From Oscillibacter sp. (GTDB lineage Bacteria > Bacillota > Clostridia > Oscillospirales > Oscillospiraceae), in the NCBI GenBank assembly GCA_003487665.1, contig DNFA01000028.1, forward strand, positions 4,314 to 19,620: a DNA stretch of 15,307 nt, read 5' to 3'. The position numbers and the translations under genes are program-made. A model generated the notes under the pieces. The model was not told the DNA's origin and ran no database searches. It worked only from the letters and a program-made list of their open reading frames with translations. Each line of letters opens with the position of its first letter. The first letter of the stretch is position 1. Positions 1 to 7,719 of this stretch are shown here, piece after piece.

Positions 1-728
1 TCATCACCGGCCCCAACATGGCCGGTAAGTCCACCTACATGCGCCAGGTGGCGCTCATCACCCTCATGGCGCAGGTGGGCAGCTTCGTCCCGGCGCAGCG
101 GGCGCACATCGGCGTGGTGGATCGCATCTTCACCCGCATCGGCGCCAGCGACGATCTGGCCGCCGGACAGTCCACCTTCATGGTGGAGATGACGGAGGTG
201 TCGGAGCTTCTCCGCTGCGCCACGAAGAACAGCCTGCTGATCCTGGACGAGATCGGCCGGGGCACCTCCACCTTCGACGGCATGTCCATCGCCCGGGCGG
301 TGCTGGAGTACTGCGCCGGAAAGCTGAAGGCCAAGACGCTGTTCGCCACCCACTACCACGAGCTGACGGCGCTGGAGCAGGAGCTGCCCAACGTCCGGAA
401 CTATAACGTGGCTGTCCACGCCCGGGGCGAGGACATCGTGTTCCTGCGGAAGATCGTCCCCGGCGGCGCGGACAGGAGCTACGGCATCGAGGTGGCGAAG
501 CTGGCGGGTCTGCCGGACGCGGTGCTCAAGCGGGCGCGGGAGATATTGCGGGAGCTGGAGAGCCAGTCCGCCCATCCCCACGCCGCGCCGGTGCAGGACG
601 ACCAGCTGTCGCTGGGCGCCATGGCGGAGTCCGCCGTGGCGGATATCATCCGCCGCACGCAGGTGGATGCCCTCAGCCCGCTGGAGGCGCTGAACCTGCT
701 GTATGAGCTGAAGAGCAAATTGCAATAG
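1..728 (+). CDS. mutS: DNA mismatch repair protein MutS, C-terminal part (5' end outside the window)
   Basis: The reading frame is open from base 3, so this is the last ~241 codons of a protein that begins upstream. It starts inside the Walker A loop (ITGPNMAGKST), followed by the MutS signature DDLAAGQSTFMVEM, the Walker B segment LLILDEIGRGTSTFDG and the motif ATHYHEL. This is the ABC-type ATPase and dimerisation domain that drives mismatch-bound MutS along DNA. The signature and HYHEL motifs fit MutS1 (post-replicative mismatch repair) rather than MutS2, and no Smr domain follows. The C-terminal tail ends in a short helix (EALNLLYELKSKLQ) typical of the family. mutL, often the next gene, is absent; mfd follows after 195 nt. 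Identity is very safe; only the missing N-terminus (mismatch-binding domains) cannot be judged. Confidence 0.97.
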   Translation, partial: ITGPNMAGKSTYMRQVALITLMAQVGSFVPAQRAHIGVVDRIFTRIGASDDLAAGQSTFMVEMTEVSELLRCATKNSLLILDEIGRGTSTFDGMSIARAVLEYCAGKLKAKTLFATHYHELTALEQELPNVRNYNVAVHARGEDIVFLRKIVPGGADRSYGIEVAKLAGLPDAVLKRAREILRELESQSAHPHAAPVQDDQLSLGAMAESAVADIIRRTQVDALSPLEALNLLYELKSKLQ

Positions 729-753
729 GGTGCGGTGTTCTTGATGTCCCTTC

Positions 754-874
754 GTAGGGGCGGACGACTCTGTCCGCCCTGTATGACCGCCGAACCCTGT
801 TGTAGGGCGGGGCCCGCGTGCCCCGCCGGAAAACATGCATATCGTGCGGCGGGACACATGGGTCCCGCCCTACA
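754..874. repeat. Cluster of three GC-rich hairpin repeats between mutS and mfd
   Basis: Three perfect inverted repeats, each with an 8-bp stem and a 6-nt loop, stand in a row. Hairpin 1 has arms 758-765 (GGGCGGAC) and 772-779. Hairpin 2 has arms 806-813 (GGCGGGGC) and 820-827. Hairpin 3 has arms 848-855 (GGCGGGAC) and 862-869. Hairpins 1 and 2 are preceded by GTAGGG, and hairpin 3 is followed by its complement CCCTAC. Bases 801-811 therefore also pair with 864-874 over 11 bp, so hairpins 2 and 3 can form one larger cruciform. There is no T-tract, so these are not intrinsic terminators. They look like copies of a dispersed palindromic (REP/MITE-like) element. That they are dispersed in the genome is inferred, since only one cluster is visible. 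Confidence 0.75.
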
Positions 875-923
875 GAGCGGTCGCGGTGATACGCCCGCAT
901 CTATGAGAAAGGAGGACACGCCT

Positions 924-3900
924 GTGAACGGTCTGTTGGAGAAGCTGCTGACCCTGCCGGAGCTGCGGGAGCTGGCGGCGGAAGTGCATAAGACGCGCTG
1001 CTGCGCCGCCGTCACCGGGCTGTCCCCCGTACACCGCGCCATGGTCGCCGCAGCGCTGGCAGAGGAGACGAAGCGCCCCCTGCTCCTGCTGTGCGCCGAT
1101 GAAAAGGAGTGCGCGCGGCAGGCGGCGGACGTGCAGGTGCTGCTGGGCGTGGAGCCGGTGCGCCTGCCGGAGCGGGAGCTGCAGCTGCGGCCGGCGTCCT
1201 ACAGCCGCCAATGGGAGAACGCCCGGCTGTCCGCCCTGTACCGCATGGCACAGGGGGACGCGCCGGTGGTGGTGGCTACGCCCGCCGCCATGGTGCAGCG
1301 GTGCCTGCCGAGGGAAACGCTGCTGCACGCCGCCTTCTCGCTGGAGGTGGGCGGGCAGTATGACGTGGCGGCGCTGTGCAGCCGCCTGATCGCCGGGGGC
1401 TATACCCGCACCGAACAGGTGGAGGGCGCGGGACAGTTCGCCCTGCGGGGCGGCATACTGGACGTGTTCTCCCCCGGTGAGGAGCGCCCCCTGCGCTGCG
1501 AGTTCTTCGACGACGAGCTGGACAGCATGGGCGAGTTCGAGACGGCCACCCAGCGCCGGGTACTGAACCGGCAGCGGGCGCATATCCTGCCCGCCGGGGA
1601 GCTGCTGCCCTTCGCCGGAGAGACGACGGCGGCAGACGCCGCCGAGCGCATGGAGGAGGCCGCCGGACGGCTGAAGAAGGAGCACGCTGCCGCGCGTCAG
1701 CGGCTGCTGGACGATGCGGAGCTGCTGCGGCAGGGCATCGTGCCGCCGGGAGCGGATCGGTATATGGCCGCCGTGTACCCGGACAAGACCACGGCCTTTG
1801 ACTATCTGGGCGCGGACTGCGTGATCTGCGCCAACGAGGCGGGGCGGGTGCAGGAGGCGCTGCGGGGCTTCCTGTTCCAGACGCGGCAGGACGTGACCGC
1901 CGCCGTGGAGGGCGGCGTCATGGCCGGAGCCTTCGGCGAGCTGACGCTGACGGAGACGGAGCTGGAGCGGACGCTGGAGCGCTTCGCCCTGTGCCAGCTG
2001 GAGAGCCTGCCTACCAGCCGCTACCTGCTGCCGCCGCGTCTGCTGCTGGATATCGGCGCCAAGCAGCTGGCGGGGTACGGCGGCAGTCTGGATACCGCCG
2101 CCACGGACATCACCCACTATCTCACCGCCGGAAGCGGCGTGCTGGTGCTGTGCGGCGGCGCGGTGCGCTGCCGGAACATGCAGGAGTTTTTGCAGCGGCG
2201 GCACATCCCGGCGGCGCTGGCGCTGGACGGAAGCGCTGTCCCGCAGGCGGGACAGGTGCTGATCGCCGTGGGCGCCCTGTCTGCCGGCAGCGAATGGCCG
2301 GCGCTGAAGTTGGCGGTGCTGACGGAGGGGCAGCTGACCCGCGCCCTGTCCGGCAAGACCAAAAAGCCCCGTCCGCCCAAGTCCGACAGCCGCCAGCGGC
2401 TTTTGAGCTACGCCGACCTGGAGGTGGGCGACCTGGTGGTGCATGTGCACCACGGCATCGGCCGCTTCGTGGGGATGCTGCGCCTGCCGGTGGACGGCGT
2501 GGAAAAGGATTATATCAAGATACAGTACGCCGGGAGCGATTGCCTGTACGTGCCCGCTACGTCGCTGGATCTGGTGAGCAAGTATATCGGCGGCGGCGAG
2601 GAGACGGCGGAGAAGGCGCGGCTGAACAAGCTGTCCGGCGACCAGTGGGCGAAAACCACCCGCCGCGCCAAGGCGGCTGCCAAGGAGCTGGCGGAGGGGC
2701 TTATCAAACTGTATGCCCAGCGGCAGCGGCTGGGAGGCTTTGCCTTCTCGCCGGATTCCCCGTGGCAGCAGGAGTTCGAGGACGCCTTCGACTATACGGA
2801 GACGGAGGATCAGCTGGCGGCCATACGGGACATCAAGGCCGACATGGAGAAGCCGGTGCCCATGGATCGCCTGCTGTGCGGCGACGTGGGCTACGGCAAG
2901 ACGGAGGTGGCGCTGCGCGCCGCCATGAAGTGCATTCTGGACGGGAAGCAGGCGGCCATTCTGGTGCCCACCACCGTCCTGGCGCAGCAGCATTATGCCA
3001 CCGCCGCCGCGCGGTTCCGGGCGTTTCCGGTGACGGTGGAGGTGCTGTCGCGCTTCCGCAGTCCCAGGCAGGTGAAGGACATTCTGGAGCGGACGCGGGA
3101 CGGACGGGTCGACCTGCTGATCGGCACCCACAAGCTGCTGAGCAAGAACGTGCAGTTCAAGGATCTGGGGCTGCTGATCATCGACGAGGAGCAGCGCTTC
3201 GGCGTGACCCACAAGGAGCGGCTGCGGCAGGTGGCGCAGCAGGTGGACACCCTGACCCTGAGTGCCACGCCCATCCCCCGGACGCTGAACATGGCGCTCA
3301 GCGGTATCCGGGACATGAGCACCATCGAGCAGCCGCCGCAGGATCGCCAGCCGGTGCAGACCTATGTGCTGGAGCACGACTGGGGCATTCTGGCGGAGGC
3401 CATCCGCCGGGAGCTGAGCCGGGGCGGGCAGGTGTACTACCTGCACAACCGGGTGGACAACATCGACGCCACGGCCGCCCGGCTGCGGGAGCTGCTGGAC
3501 GATGACGCGGTGGTGGAGACGGCTCACGGCAAAATGGCCGAGGGCGAGCTGAGCCGGGTCATGGCGCGCATGTCCGAGGGGGAGATCGACGTGCTGGTGT
3601 GCACCACCATCATCGAGACGGGCATCGACATCCCCAACGTGAACACGCTCATCATCGAGGACGCGGACAACATGGGACTGAGCCAGCTGCACCAGATACG
3701 CGGGCGCATCGGACGCTCGGCGCGGCGCGCCTACGCCTATCTGACGTACCGCGCCGGAAAGGTGCTGACGGAGGTGGCCGCCAAGCGGCTCACCGCCATA
3801 CGGGAATACGTGGAATTCGGCTCCGGCTTCAAGATCGCCATGCGGGATCTGGAGATCCGCGGCGCGGGCAACCTGCTGGGGCCGGAGCAGTCCGGCTACA

Positions 3901-4487
3901 TGATGTCCGTGGGCTACGATATGTACCTGAAGCTGCTGAACGACGCGGTGCTGGAGCAGCAGGGCAGGGAGGTGCCCGTGCGGGTGGAGTGCTCCGCCGA
4001 CCTGACGGTGGCGGCGTACATCCCGGAGGGCTATGTGCCCGCAGCCGAGCAGCGGATGGATCTGTACCGCCGCATTGCCGCCCTGCGCACGGCCTCCGAC
4101 CGGGACGAGCTGACCGACGAGCTGCTGGATCGCTACGGCGACGTGCCGCCGCCGGTGGAGGCGCTGCTGGACGTGGCGCTGCTGCGCGCCGCCGCCATGG
4201 AGCGGGGCATCACCGACATCACCCAGAAGGGGCGGCAGCTGCTGTTCAGCTTCGACGGGCGCATCGACCCGTCGGCGCTGCTGGCGGTGTGTACCATGGC
4301 GTCCTACCGCAGCCGCACCCAGCTGACCGCGGGAGCGTCCCCGCGCCTGACATTGTATTTACAGCCCAAGGAGGAACCTCTGGCCGCCGCCGGCGGACTG
4401 GTGGAGGCTCTGCGGCTGCATGAAAAGGACACACAACAAGCGGACGGGGCATTGCCCCGCAAGGAGGAAACAGCACATGAGAAGTAA
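924..4487 (+). CDS. mfd: Transcription-repair coupling factor Mfd
   Basis: Mfd removes RNA polymerase stalled at DNA lesions and recruits UvrA for excision repair. I start it at the GTG at 924 (1187 aa, close to the usual ~1150-1180), because AAAGGAGG at 908-915 sits 8 nt upstream. The frame is open further upstream, but that part runs through the hairpin repeats and has no ribosome binding site. Domains in order: UvrB-like N-terminal part; RNA polymerase-interacting domain from about residue 496 (LEVGDLVVHVHHGIGRF); RecG-like translocase with Walker A GDVGYGKT at ~653-660 and the DEEQ box at ~754-757; SATPIPRTL; the second helicase lobe with QIRGRIGR; and the C-terminal TRCF domain. It sits between mutS and a foldase gene. 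The mfd-foldase pairing is familiar in Firmicutes. Codon use is rich in CGG and GCG. Confidence 0.97.
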   Translation: MNGLLEKLLTLPELRELAAEVHKTRCCAAVTGLSPVHRAMVAAALAEETKRPLLLLCADEKECARQAADVQVLLGVEPVRLPERELQLRPASYSRQWENARLSALYRMAQGDAPVVVATPAAMVQRCLPRETLLHAAFSLEVGGQYDVAALCSRLIAGGYTRTEQVEGAGQFALRGGILDVFSPGEERPLRCEFFDDELDSMGEFETATQRRVLNRQRAHILPAGELLPFAGETTAADAAERMEEAAGRLKKEHAAARQRLLDDAELLRQGIVPPGADRYMAAVYPDKTTAFDYLGADCVICANEAGRVQEALRGFLFQTRQDVTAAVEGGVMAGAFGELTLTETELERTLERFALCQLESLPTSRYLLPPRLLLDIGAKQLAGYGGSLDTAATDITHYLTAGSGVLVLCGGAVRCRNMQEFLQRRHIPAALALDGSAVPQAGQVLIAVGALSAGSEWPALKLAVLTEGQLTRALSGKTKKPRPPKSDSRQRLLSYADLEVGDLVVHVHHGIGRFVGMLRLPVDGVEKDYIKIQYAGSDCLYVPATSLDLVSKYIGGGEETAEKARLNKLSGDQWAKTTRRAKAAAKELAEGLIKLYAQRQRLGGFAFSPDSPWQQEFEDAFDYTETEDQLAAIRDIKADMEKPVPMDRLLCGDVGYGKTEVALRAAMKCILDGKQAAILVPTTVLAQQHYATAAARFRAFPVTVEVLSRFRSPRQVKDILERTRDGRVDLLIGTHKLLSKNVQFKDLGLLIIDEEQRFGVTHKERLRQVAQQVDTLTLSATPIPRTLNMALSGIRDMSTIEQPPQDRQPVQTYVLEHDWGILAEAIRRELSRGGQVYYLHNRVDNIDATAARLRELLDDDAVVETAHGKMAEGELSRVMARMSEGEIDVLVCTTIIETGIDIPNVNTLIIEDADNMGLSQLHQIRGRIGRSARRAYAYLTYRAGKVLTEVAAKRLTAIREYVEFGSGFKIAMRDLEIRGAGNLLGPEQSGYMMSVGYDMYLKLLNDAVLEQQGREVPVRVECSADLTVAAYIPEGYVPAAEQRMDLYRRIAALRTASDRDELTDELLDRYGDVPPPVEALLDVALLRAAAMERGITDITQKGRQLLFSFDGRIDPSALLAVCTMASYRSRTQLTAGASPRLTLYLQPKEEPLAAAGGLVEALRLHEKDTQQADGALPRKEETAHEK

Positions 4488-5619
4488 TTGGATACGTTTT
4501 TTGGCCGGCGTGCTGGTATCGGTGGCGCTGGTGGGCGCGTTTGCCGTCACCGGCGGCATGAAGGGCGGCAGGAGCACCAACGGACTGCTGTATCAGGCCA
4601 GCGGCCTGCACCCGGACGGCGAGATGCTGGCCATCAGCGGCCAGACCGTCACCTGCGAGGAGTACCTGTTCTGGCTGGGGATGGTCTGTGACAATGTCAC
4701 CGCCAGCATGCCGGATGTGGATTGGAGCGCCGCCGTCACCGGGGACGGCATGACCTTTGCCGAGTACGCCAAGACCGACGCGGTGGAGGCCGCCAAGCAG
4801 CACGCCGTGGTGCGCGCCTGGGCACAGCAGGCGGGCGTGGCGCTGTCGGATGCCAGCACATTGGAGCTGGATGCACAGCGGCAGCAGTATGTGGCCTATT
4901 ACGGCAGCGAGGAGGCCTACCTGCAGCAGCTGGCGCTGATGGGCATCAGCGAGGAGGCCTATGACCGCATTCTGGAGGATCAGTACCTGTACCGGGATCT
5001 GTATCAGGCCTTCTGTACCCCCGGCAGCAGCCTGTATGCCGATGACGCGACGCTGACCGACTACGCCGCCCAGCTGGGCTACATGGGCGCATACGTGCTG
5101 AAGCTCACCGGTGAGAATGCCGAGACCATGGCCAACGACCTGCTGGAGCGCTGGCAGGCGGCGGAGGACAAGGAGAAGGAGTACGCCCTGATCTGCGAGG
5201 AGCTGCAGCAGACGGCGGACGGCATCGTCACTCTGACCGCCGTGGAGGACGACGCCCTCAGCGACGCCATGTCCGCGCTGGAGATCGGCGGCATGACCGC
5301 CGTCATCGACCCCTACGGCGAGGGCACCAGCTTTGTGGTGCTGCGGACGGAGCCGGATCTGTCCGCCGTGGCGGAGACGTATTTCGACGTGCTGTGGAAC
5401 CAGAAGATGGAGGAGGCCACCGTTGTCACCAACAGCAAGCTGTACGACGGCGTGGACGTGGGCGCCTTCTACGAGAAGCTGATCCAGCTGCGGCAGGATA
5501 TGATGGCGGAGATGGACGGCGGCGCACAGACCGATGACGACCGGACCGGCGGCTCGCAGAGCGATTCGGCGGACGATTCGGCGGATAGCGCGGCAGACGA
5601 TCCCCAGCCGGCGGCATAA
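4477..5619 (+). CDS. Membrane-anchored PrsA/SurA-like foldase (peptidyl-prolyl isomerase family, degenerate)
   Basis: I choose ATG 4477 because AAGGAGG (4461-4467) lies 9 nt upstream; this overlaps the mfd end by 11 nt and suggests translational coupling. The 380-aa product has an N-terminal hydrophobic segment at about residues 7-25 with no lipobox cysteine, so it is probably an uncleaved anchor or an ordinary signal peptide. A SurA-N-like start follows (MLAISGQTVTCEEYLFWL). Residues ~202-292 resemble a parvulin domain in outline (AYVLKLT near the start, FVVLRTEPD at the end), but the usual GGDLG-type core is missing. This suggests a chaperone without isomerase activity. The tail (~347-380) is acidic and Ser/Asp-rich, encoded partly by a 12-nt repeat (GATTCGGCGGA at 5563 and 5575). 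It probably helps secreted proteins fold outside the membrane. The family assignment rests on layout, position after mfd and weak motifs. Confidence 0.65.
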   Translation: MRSNWIRFLAGVLVSVALVGAFAVTGGMKGGRSTNGLLYQASGLHPDGEMLAISGQTVTCEEYLFWLGMVCDNVTASMPDVDWSAAVTGDGMTFAEYAKTDAVEAAKQHAVVRAWAQQAGVALSDASTLELDAQRQQYVAYYGSEEAYLQQLALMGISEEAYDRILEDQYLYRDLYQAFCTPGSSLYADDATLTDYAAQLGYMGAYVLKLTGENAETMANDLLERWQAAEDKEKEYALICEELQQTADGIVTLTAVEDDALSDAMSALEIGGMTAVIDPYGEGTSFVVLRTEPDLSAVAETYFDVLWNQKMEEATVVTNSKLYDGVDVGAFYEKLIQLRQDMMAEMDGGAQTDDDRTGGSQSDSADDSADSAADDPQPAA

Positions 5620-5652
5620 TGCCCGGACATTCGTCAAAATGACGGTATCGGG

Positions 5653-5683
5653 CGGCGAATTCTGCTCGATTTGCCGATTTTTT
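5653..5683 (+). terminator. Intrinsic terminator of the mutS-mfd-foldase unit
   Basis: Arms CGGCGAAT (5653-5660) and ATTTGCCG (5669-5676) give an 8-bp stem with one G-U pair and an 8-nt loop, followed by T6 at 5678-5683. A weaker hairpin with GCCCG/CGGGC (5621-5625/5649-5653) and an inner CGTC/GACG stem stands just before it and shares a base with it. Confidence 0.8.
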
Positions 5684-5703
5684 AACGAAGTTGCAATTTG
5701 GGA

Positions 5704-5732
5704 TTGACTATTGTTAAAAATATGACTATCAT
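5704..5732 (+). promoter_or_regulatory. Upstream sigma-A promoter of the thiolase gene (P1), with a possible Rex operator in its spacer
   Basis: The -35 box TTGACT (5704-5709) and -10 box TATCAT (5727-5732) are separated by exactly 17 bp. The spacer contains TTGTTAA (5711-5717), a perfect half of the Rex consensus TTGTTAAN4TTAACAA. The second half (5722-5728, ATGACTA) matches only 4 of 7. Rex is the NADH/NAD+-sensing repressor known to control thiolase and butyrate genes in clostridia. The promoter is well supported; the operator is a guess from one good half-site. Confidence 0.7.
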
Positions 5733-5737
5733 AGGGA

Positions 5738-5766
5738 TAGACAAGCGCGAGCCTGTACTGTATAAT
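5738..5766 (+). promoter_or_regulatory. Downstream sigma-A promoter of the thiolase gene (P2)
   Basis: TAGACA (5738-5743) and a perfect TATAAT (5761-5766) are spaced by 17 bp, matching 11 of 12 consensus bases. Transcription should begin near 5773, leaving a leader of about 26 nt that contains the AGGAGG at 5785-5790. The -35 box lies where P1 would start transcription, so the two promoters are in tandem and may compete. Confidence 0.75.
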
Positions 5767-5798
5767 GGATTCAACATATTTTATAGGAGGTAACTTTC

Positions 5799-7055
5799 AT
5801 GAAAGACCTGTATGTTGTCAATTGCTGCCGCACCGCCATCGGTTCCTTTGGCGGCTCCCTGAAGAACACCCCCGCCGCCGAGATGGGCGCCGTGGTGGTC
5901 AAGGAGGCTCTGAAGCGTGCGAACGTGGCTCCTGAGAATGTGGATGAGCTGATGTTCGGCTGCATCCTGACCGCTGCTCAGGGTCAGAACGTGGCGCGCC
6001 AGGTCTCCATCAAGGCTGGTATCCCCTATTCCGTCCCCGCCTACACCGTGGGCATGGTCTGCGGCTCCGGCATGAAGTCCGTCATCGAGGGCGCCCGTTC
6101 CATCCTGGCCGGCGACAGCGACATCGTCGTCTGCGGCGGTACCGAGAACATGAGCGCCGCTCCCTTCGCCTCCATGGACGCCCGCTGGGGCGCCCGCATG
6201 GGCGACAAGAAGCTGGTGGACACCATGATCAAGGACGGCCTGTGGGACGCCTATAACAACTACCACATGGGCACCACCGCCGAGAACATCAACGATCTGT
6301 GGGGCATCACCCGTGCCGAGCAGGACGCCTTCGCCGCCGCTTCCCAGCAGAAGGCCTGCGCCGCCCGCGATTCCGGCCGCTTTGACGATGAGATCGTCCC
6401 CGTGATGGTCAAGGTCAAGAAGGACATGGTCCCCTTCGCCAAGGACGAGTATCCCAAGGAGGGCGTCACCGCCGAGGGTATTGCCAAGCTGAAGGGCGCG
6501 TTCCCCGTGGGTCCCGAGTCCCCCAATCCCGTGGTGGTCAACACCTTCGAGCCCACCGGCTATCAGGATGCTCCCGATAAGGGCACCCAGCGCGTCACCG
6601 CCGCCAACGCCTCCGGCATCAACGACGGCGCTGCCGCCATCGTGCTGGCCTCCGGCGAGGCTGTGAAGAAGTACGGTCTGAAGCCCATGGCCAAGCTGAT
6701 CGGCTGGGGTCAGGGCGGCGTGGATCCCAAGATCATGGGCGTGGGTCCCGTGGTGGCTTCCCGCAACGCCATGAAGAAGGCTGGCGTGACCATCGACGAC
6801 ATCGACCTGATCGAGGCCAACGAAGCCTTCGCCGCCCAGTCCATCGCTGTGGCGCGTGAGCTGCACTTCGACATGAGCAAGGTCAACGTCAACGGCGGCG
6901 CCATCGCTCTGGGTCATCCCGTGGGCGCATCCGGTGCGCGTATCATCGTCACCCTGCTGCACGAGATGCAGAAGCGTCCCGAGGCCAAGAAGGGTCTGGC
7001 TACCCTGTGCATCGGCGGCGGCATGGGCACCGCAGTGGTGTTCGAGAAGTGCTGA
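5799..7055 (+). CDS. thlA: Acetyl-CoA C-acetyltransferase (thiolase II)
   Basis: The enzyme condenses two acetyl-CoA into acetoacetyl-CoA in the cytoplasm, the entry step to butyrate/butanol-type fermentation; the reverse reaction serves beta-oxidation. The nucleophilic Cys88 lies in VCGSGMKS, the NEAF motif is present, His373 lies in GHPVGASGA and the second catalytic Cys404 in LCIGGGMG. Length is 418 aa against ~392 for the family. The excess comes from ~25 extra residues at 236-265, just before VTAANASGINDGAA. An AGGAGG site is 8 nt upstream of the start. The gene stands alone between its own promoters and terminator, without crt, hbd or bcd beside it. Codon choice is like that of the ribosomal protein genes, implying strong expression. 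The symbol follows clostridial usage; atoB would be equivalent. Confidence 0.95.
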   Translation: MKDLYVVNCCRTAIGSFGGSLKNTPAAEMGAVVVKEALKRANVAPENVDELMFGCILTAAQGQNVARQVSIKAGIPYSVPAYTVGMVCGSGMKSVIEGARSILAGDSDIVVCGGTENMSAAPFASMDARWGARMGDKKLVDTMIKDGLWDAYNNYHMGTTAENINDLWGITRAEQDAFAAASQQKACAARDSGRFDDEIVPVMVKVKKDMVPFAKDEYPKEGVTAEGIAKLKGAFPVGPESPNPVVVNTFEPTGYQDAPDKGTQRVTAANASGINDGAAAIVLASGEAVKKYGLKPMAKLIGWGQGGVDPKIMGVGPVVASRNAMKKAGVTIDDIDLIEANEAFAAQSIAVARELHFDMSKVNVNGGAIALGHPVGASGARIIVTLLHEMQKRPEAKKGLATLCIGGGMGTAVVFEKC

Positions 7056-7074
7056 ACGCCTGAGAAAAGAGCAT

Positions 7075-7110
7075 AAAAAAAGGAACCGCCTGCGGGCGGT
7101 TCCTTTTTTT
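7075..7110 (+). terminator. Intrinsic terminator after the thiolase gene
   Basis: Arms AGGAACCGCC (7081-7090) and GGCGGTTCCT (7095-7104) form a perfect 10-bp stem with the loop TGCG. An A-tract (7075-7080) stands before it and T's run to 7110 after it. The A and T tracts extend the stem and could let it work in both directions, though no gene is seen on the other strand. Confidence 0.93.
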
Positions 7111-7164
7111 GCCCCAAAAGTGCGCCAGAATGGGATTTCCCTGCAATTTTTTTGGAAAAAGCCG

Positions 7165-7193
7165 TTGACGGGGGGAGACAAGTGTGGTATAGT
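7165..7193 (+). promoter_or_regulatory. Extended -10 sigma-A promoter of the rpmG-secE-nusG unit
   Basis: TTGACG (7165-7170), 17-bp spacer, TATAGT (7188-7193), with TGG directly before the -10 box (extended -10). Transcription should start near 7200, giving a leader of about 128 nt before rpmG. Confidence 0.85.
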
Positions 7194-7261
7194 GGGCATT
7201 ACCTGTGAGTGGGTGCTTTCTTTTTGCGCGCTTTTTCGCTTCAGGCGCACAGAGGGAAAAC

Positions 7262-7293
7262 GTCCGGCAGGGAGGCAAAAGGTCTTCCCGGAC
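7262..7293 (+). other. Hairpin in the rpmG leader
   Basis: GTCCGG (7262-7267) pairs with CCGGAC (7288-7293), and GGAG (7271-7274) pairs with CTTC (7284-7287) across a 3-nt bulge. It ends 19 nt before the AAGGAGGT at 7313-7320. It has no T-tract, so it is not a terminator. Its role, if any, is unknown. Confidence 0.4.
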
Positions 7294-7327
7294 AGGGGAG
7301 AACCAATCTAATAAGGAGGTGCCGTTA

Positions 7328-7477
7328 ATGCGCGTGAAGATCACCCTGAGATGCAACGAGTGCAAGCAGAGAAACTACAACACGATGAAGAACAAGAAGA
7401 ATACCCCTGACAAGCTTGAGCTGAACAAGTATTGCCCCTTCTGCAGAAAGCACACCGTCCACACCGAGACTAAATAA
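7328..7477 (+). CDS. rpmG: 50S ribosomal protein L33
   Basis: The 49-aa product begins MRVKITLRCNECKQRNY and carries two CxxC pairs (CNEC and CPFC), the zinc-binding (C+) form of L33. It is a small protein near the E site of the large subunit. The ATG at 7328 follows AAGGAGGT at 7313-7320 with 7-nt spacing; the frame is open upstream but that part has no homologous start. It is first in an operon with secE and nusG, the standard Firmicute order. No tRNA-Trp gene separates rpmG from secE, as it does in some clostridia. L33 genes often occur in several copies per genome, so the symbol may need a number. Confidence 0.95.
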   Translation: MRVKITLRCNECKQRNYNTMKNKKNTPDKLELNKYCPFCRKHTVHTETK

Positions 7478-7495
7478 TCGGAAGGAGAATTTGTG

Positions 7496-7708
7496 ATGGC
7501 TGAAGAGAAAAAGGTCAGTAAGGATCGCGGCAAGTGGTTCCGCGAGATGAGAAGCGAGCTGAAGAAGGTCGTATGGCCTGACGGCAAGACTACCGCCAAG
7601 AACACGGGCACCGTTCTGCTGTGCTCCCTGATCGTGGGCGCCGCTATCTGGATCTTTGATGCAGTGGCAGTGCTGGCGGTGGATACCCTTATCGGTCTGT
7701 TCGCCTGA
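7496..7708 (+). CDS. secE: Preprotein translocase subunit SecE
   Basis: SecE clamps the SecY channel in the cytoplasmic membrane and is essential for protein export. The product is 70 aa, the usual short single-span Firmicute form: a basic amphipathic stretch (KWFREMRSELKKVVWPDGKT), with the W-P pair typical of SecE, then one hydrophobic span (about residues 41-68). I prefer ATG 7496, 8 nt after AAGGAG (7482-7487), over the in-frame GTG at 7493, which is only 5 nt from it. Position between rpmG and nusG confirms a call that sequence alone would make only moderately well. Confidence 0.93.
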   Translation: MAEEKKVSKDRGKWFREMRSELKKVVWPDGKTTAKNTGTVLLCSLIVGAAIWIFDAVAVLAVDTLIGLFA

Positions 7709-7719
7709 GGAACGGGAGC

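Noticed and set aside
754..874. The hairpins before mfd as a CRISPR array or terminators
   Set aside because: Arms differ from unit to unit, spacing is irregular, there are no spacer-repeat units, and no T-tracts follow the stems.
735..923. Upstream extension of the mfd reading frame
   Set aside because: It runs through the hairpin repeats, gives a Cys/Gly/Pro-rich peptide unlike any Mfd N-terminus, and has no ribosome binding site, whereas GTG 924 has AAAGGAGG at good spacing.
1991..3505. Second + strand frame of 504 codons inside mfd
   Set aside because: An Ala/Gly/Arg-rich shadow of a GC-rich gene with no domain and no start signal.
870..3692. Very long open frame on the - strand (940 codons) opposite mfd
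   Set aside because: It mirrors the GC-rich codon pattern of mfd. Its translation is low-complexity (His/Gln/Arg/Leu-rich) with no recognisable domain, and mfd is certain on the + strand.
5781..7250. 489-codon frame on the - strand opposite the thiolase
   Set aside because: A Gly/His/Leu-rich shadow that also crosses the terminator at 7075-7110; the thiolase is unambiguous.
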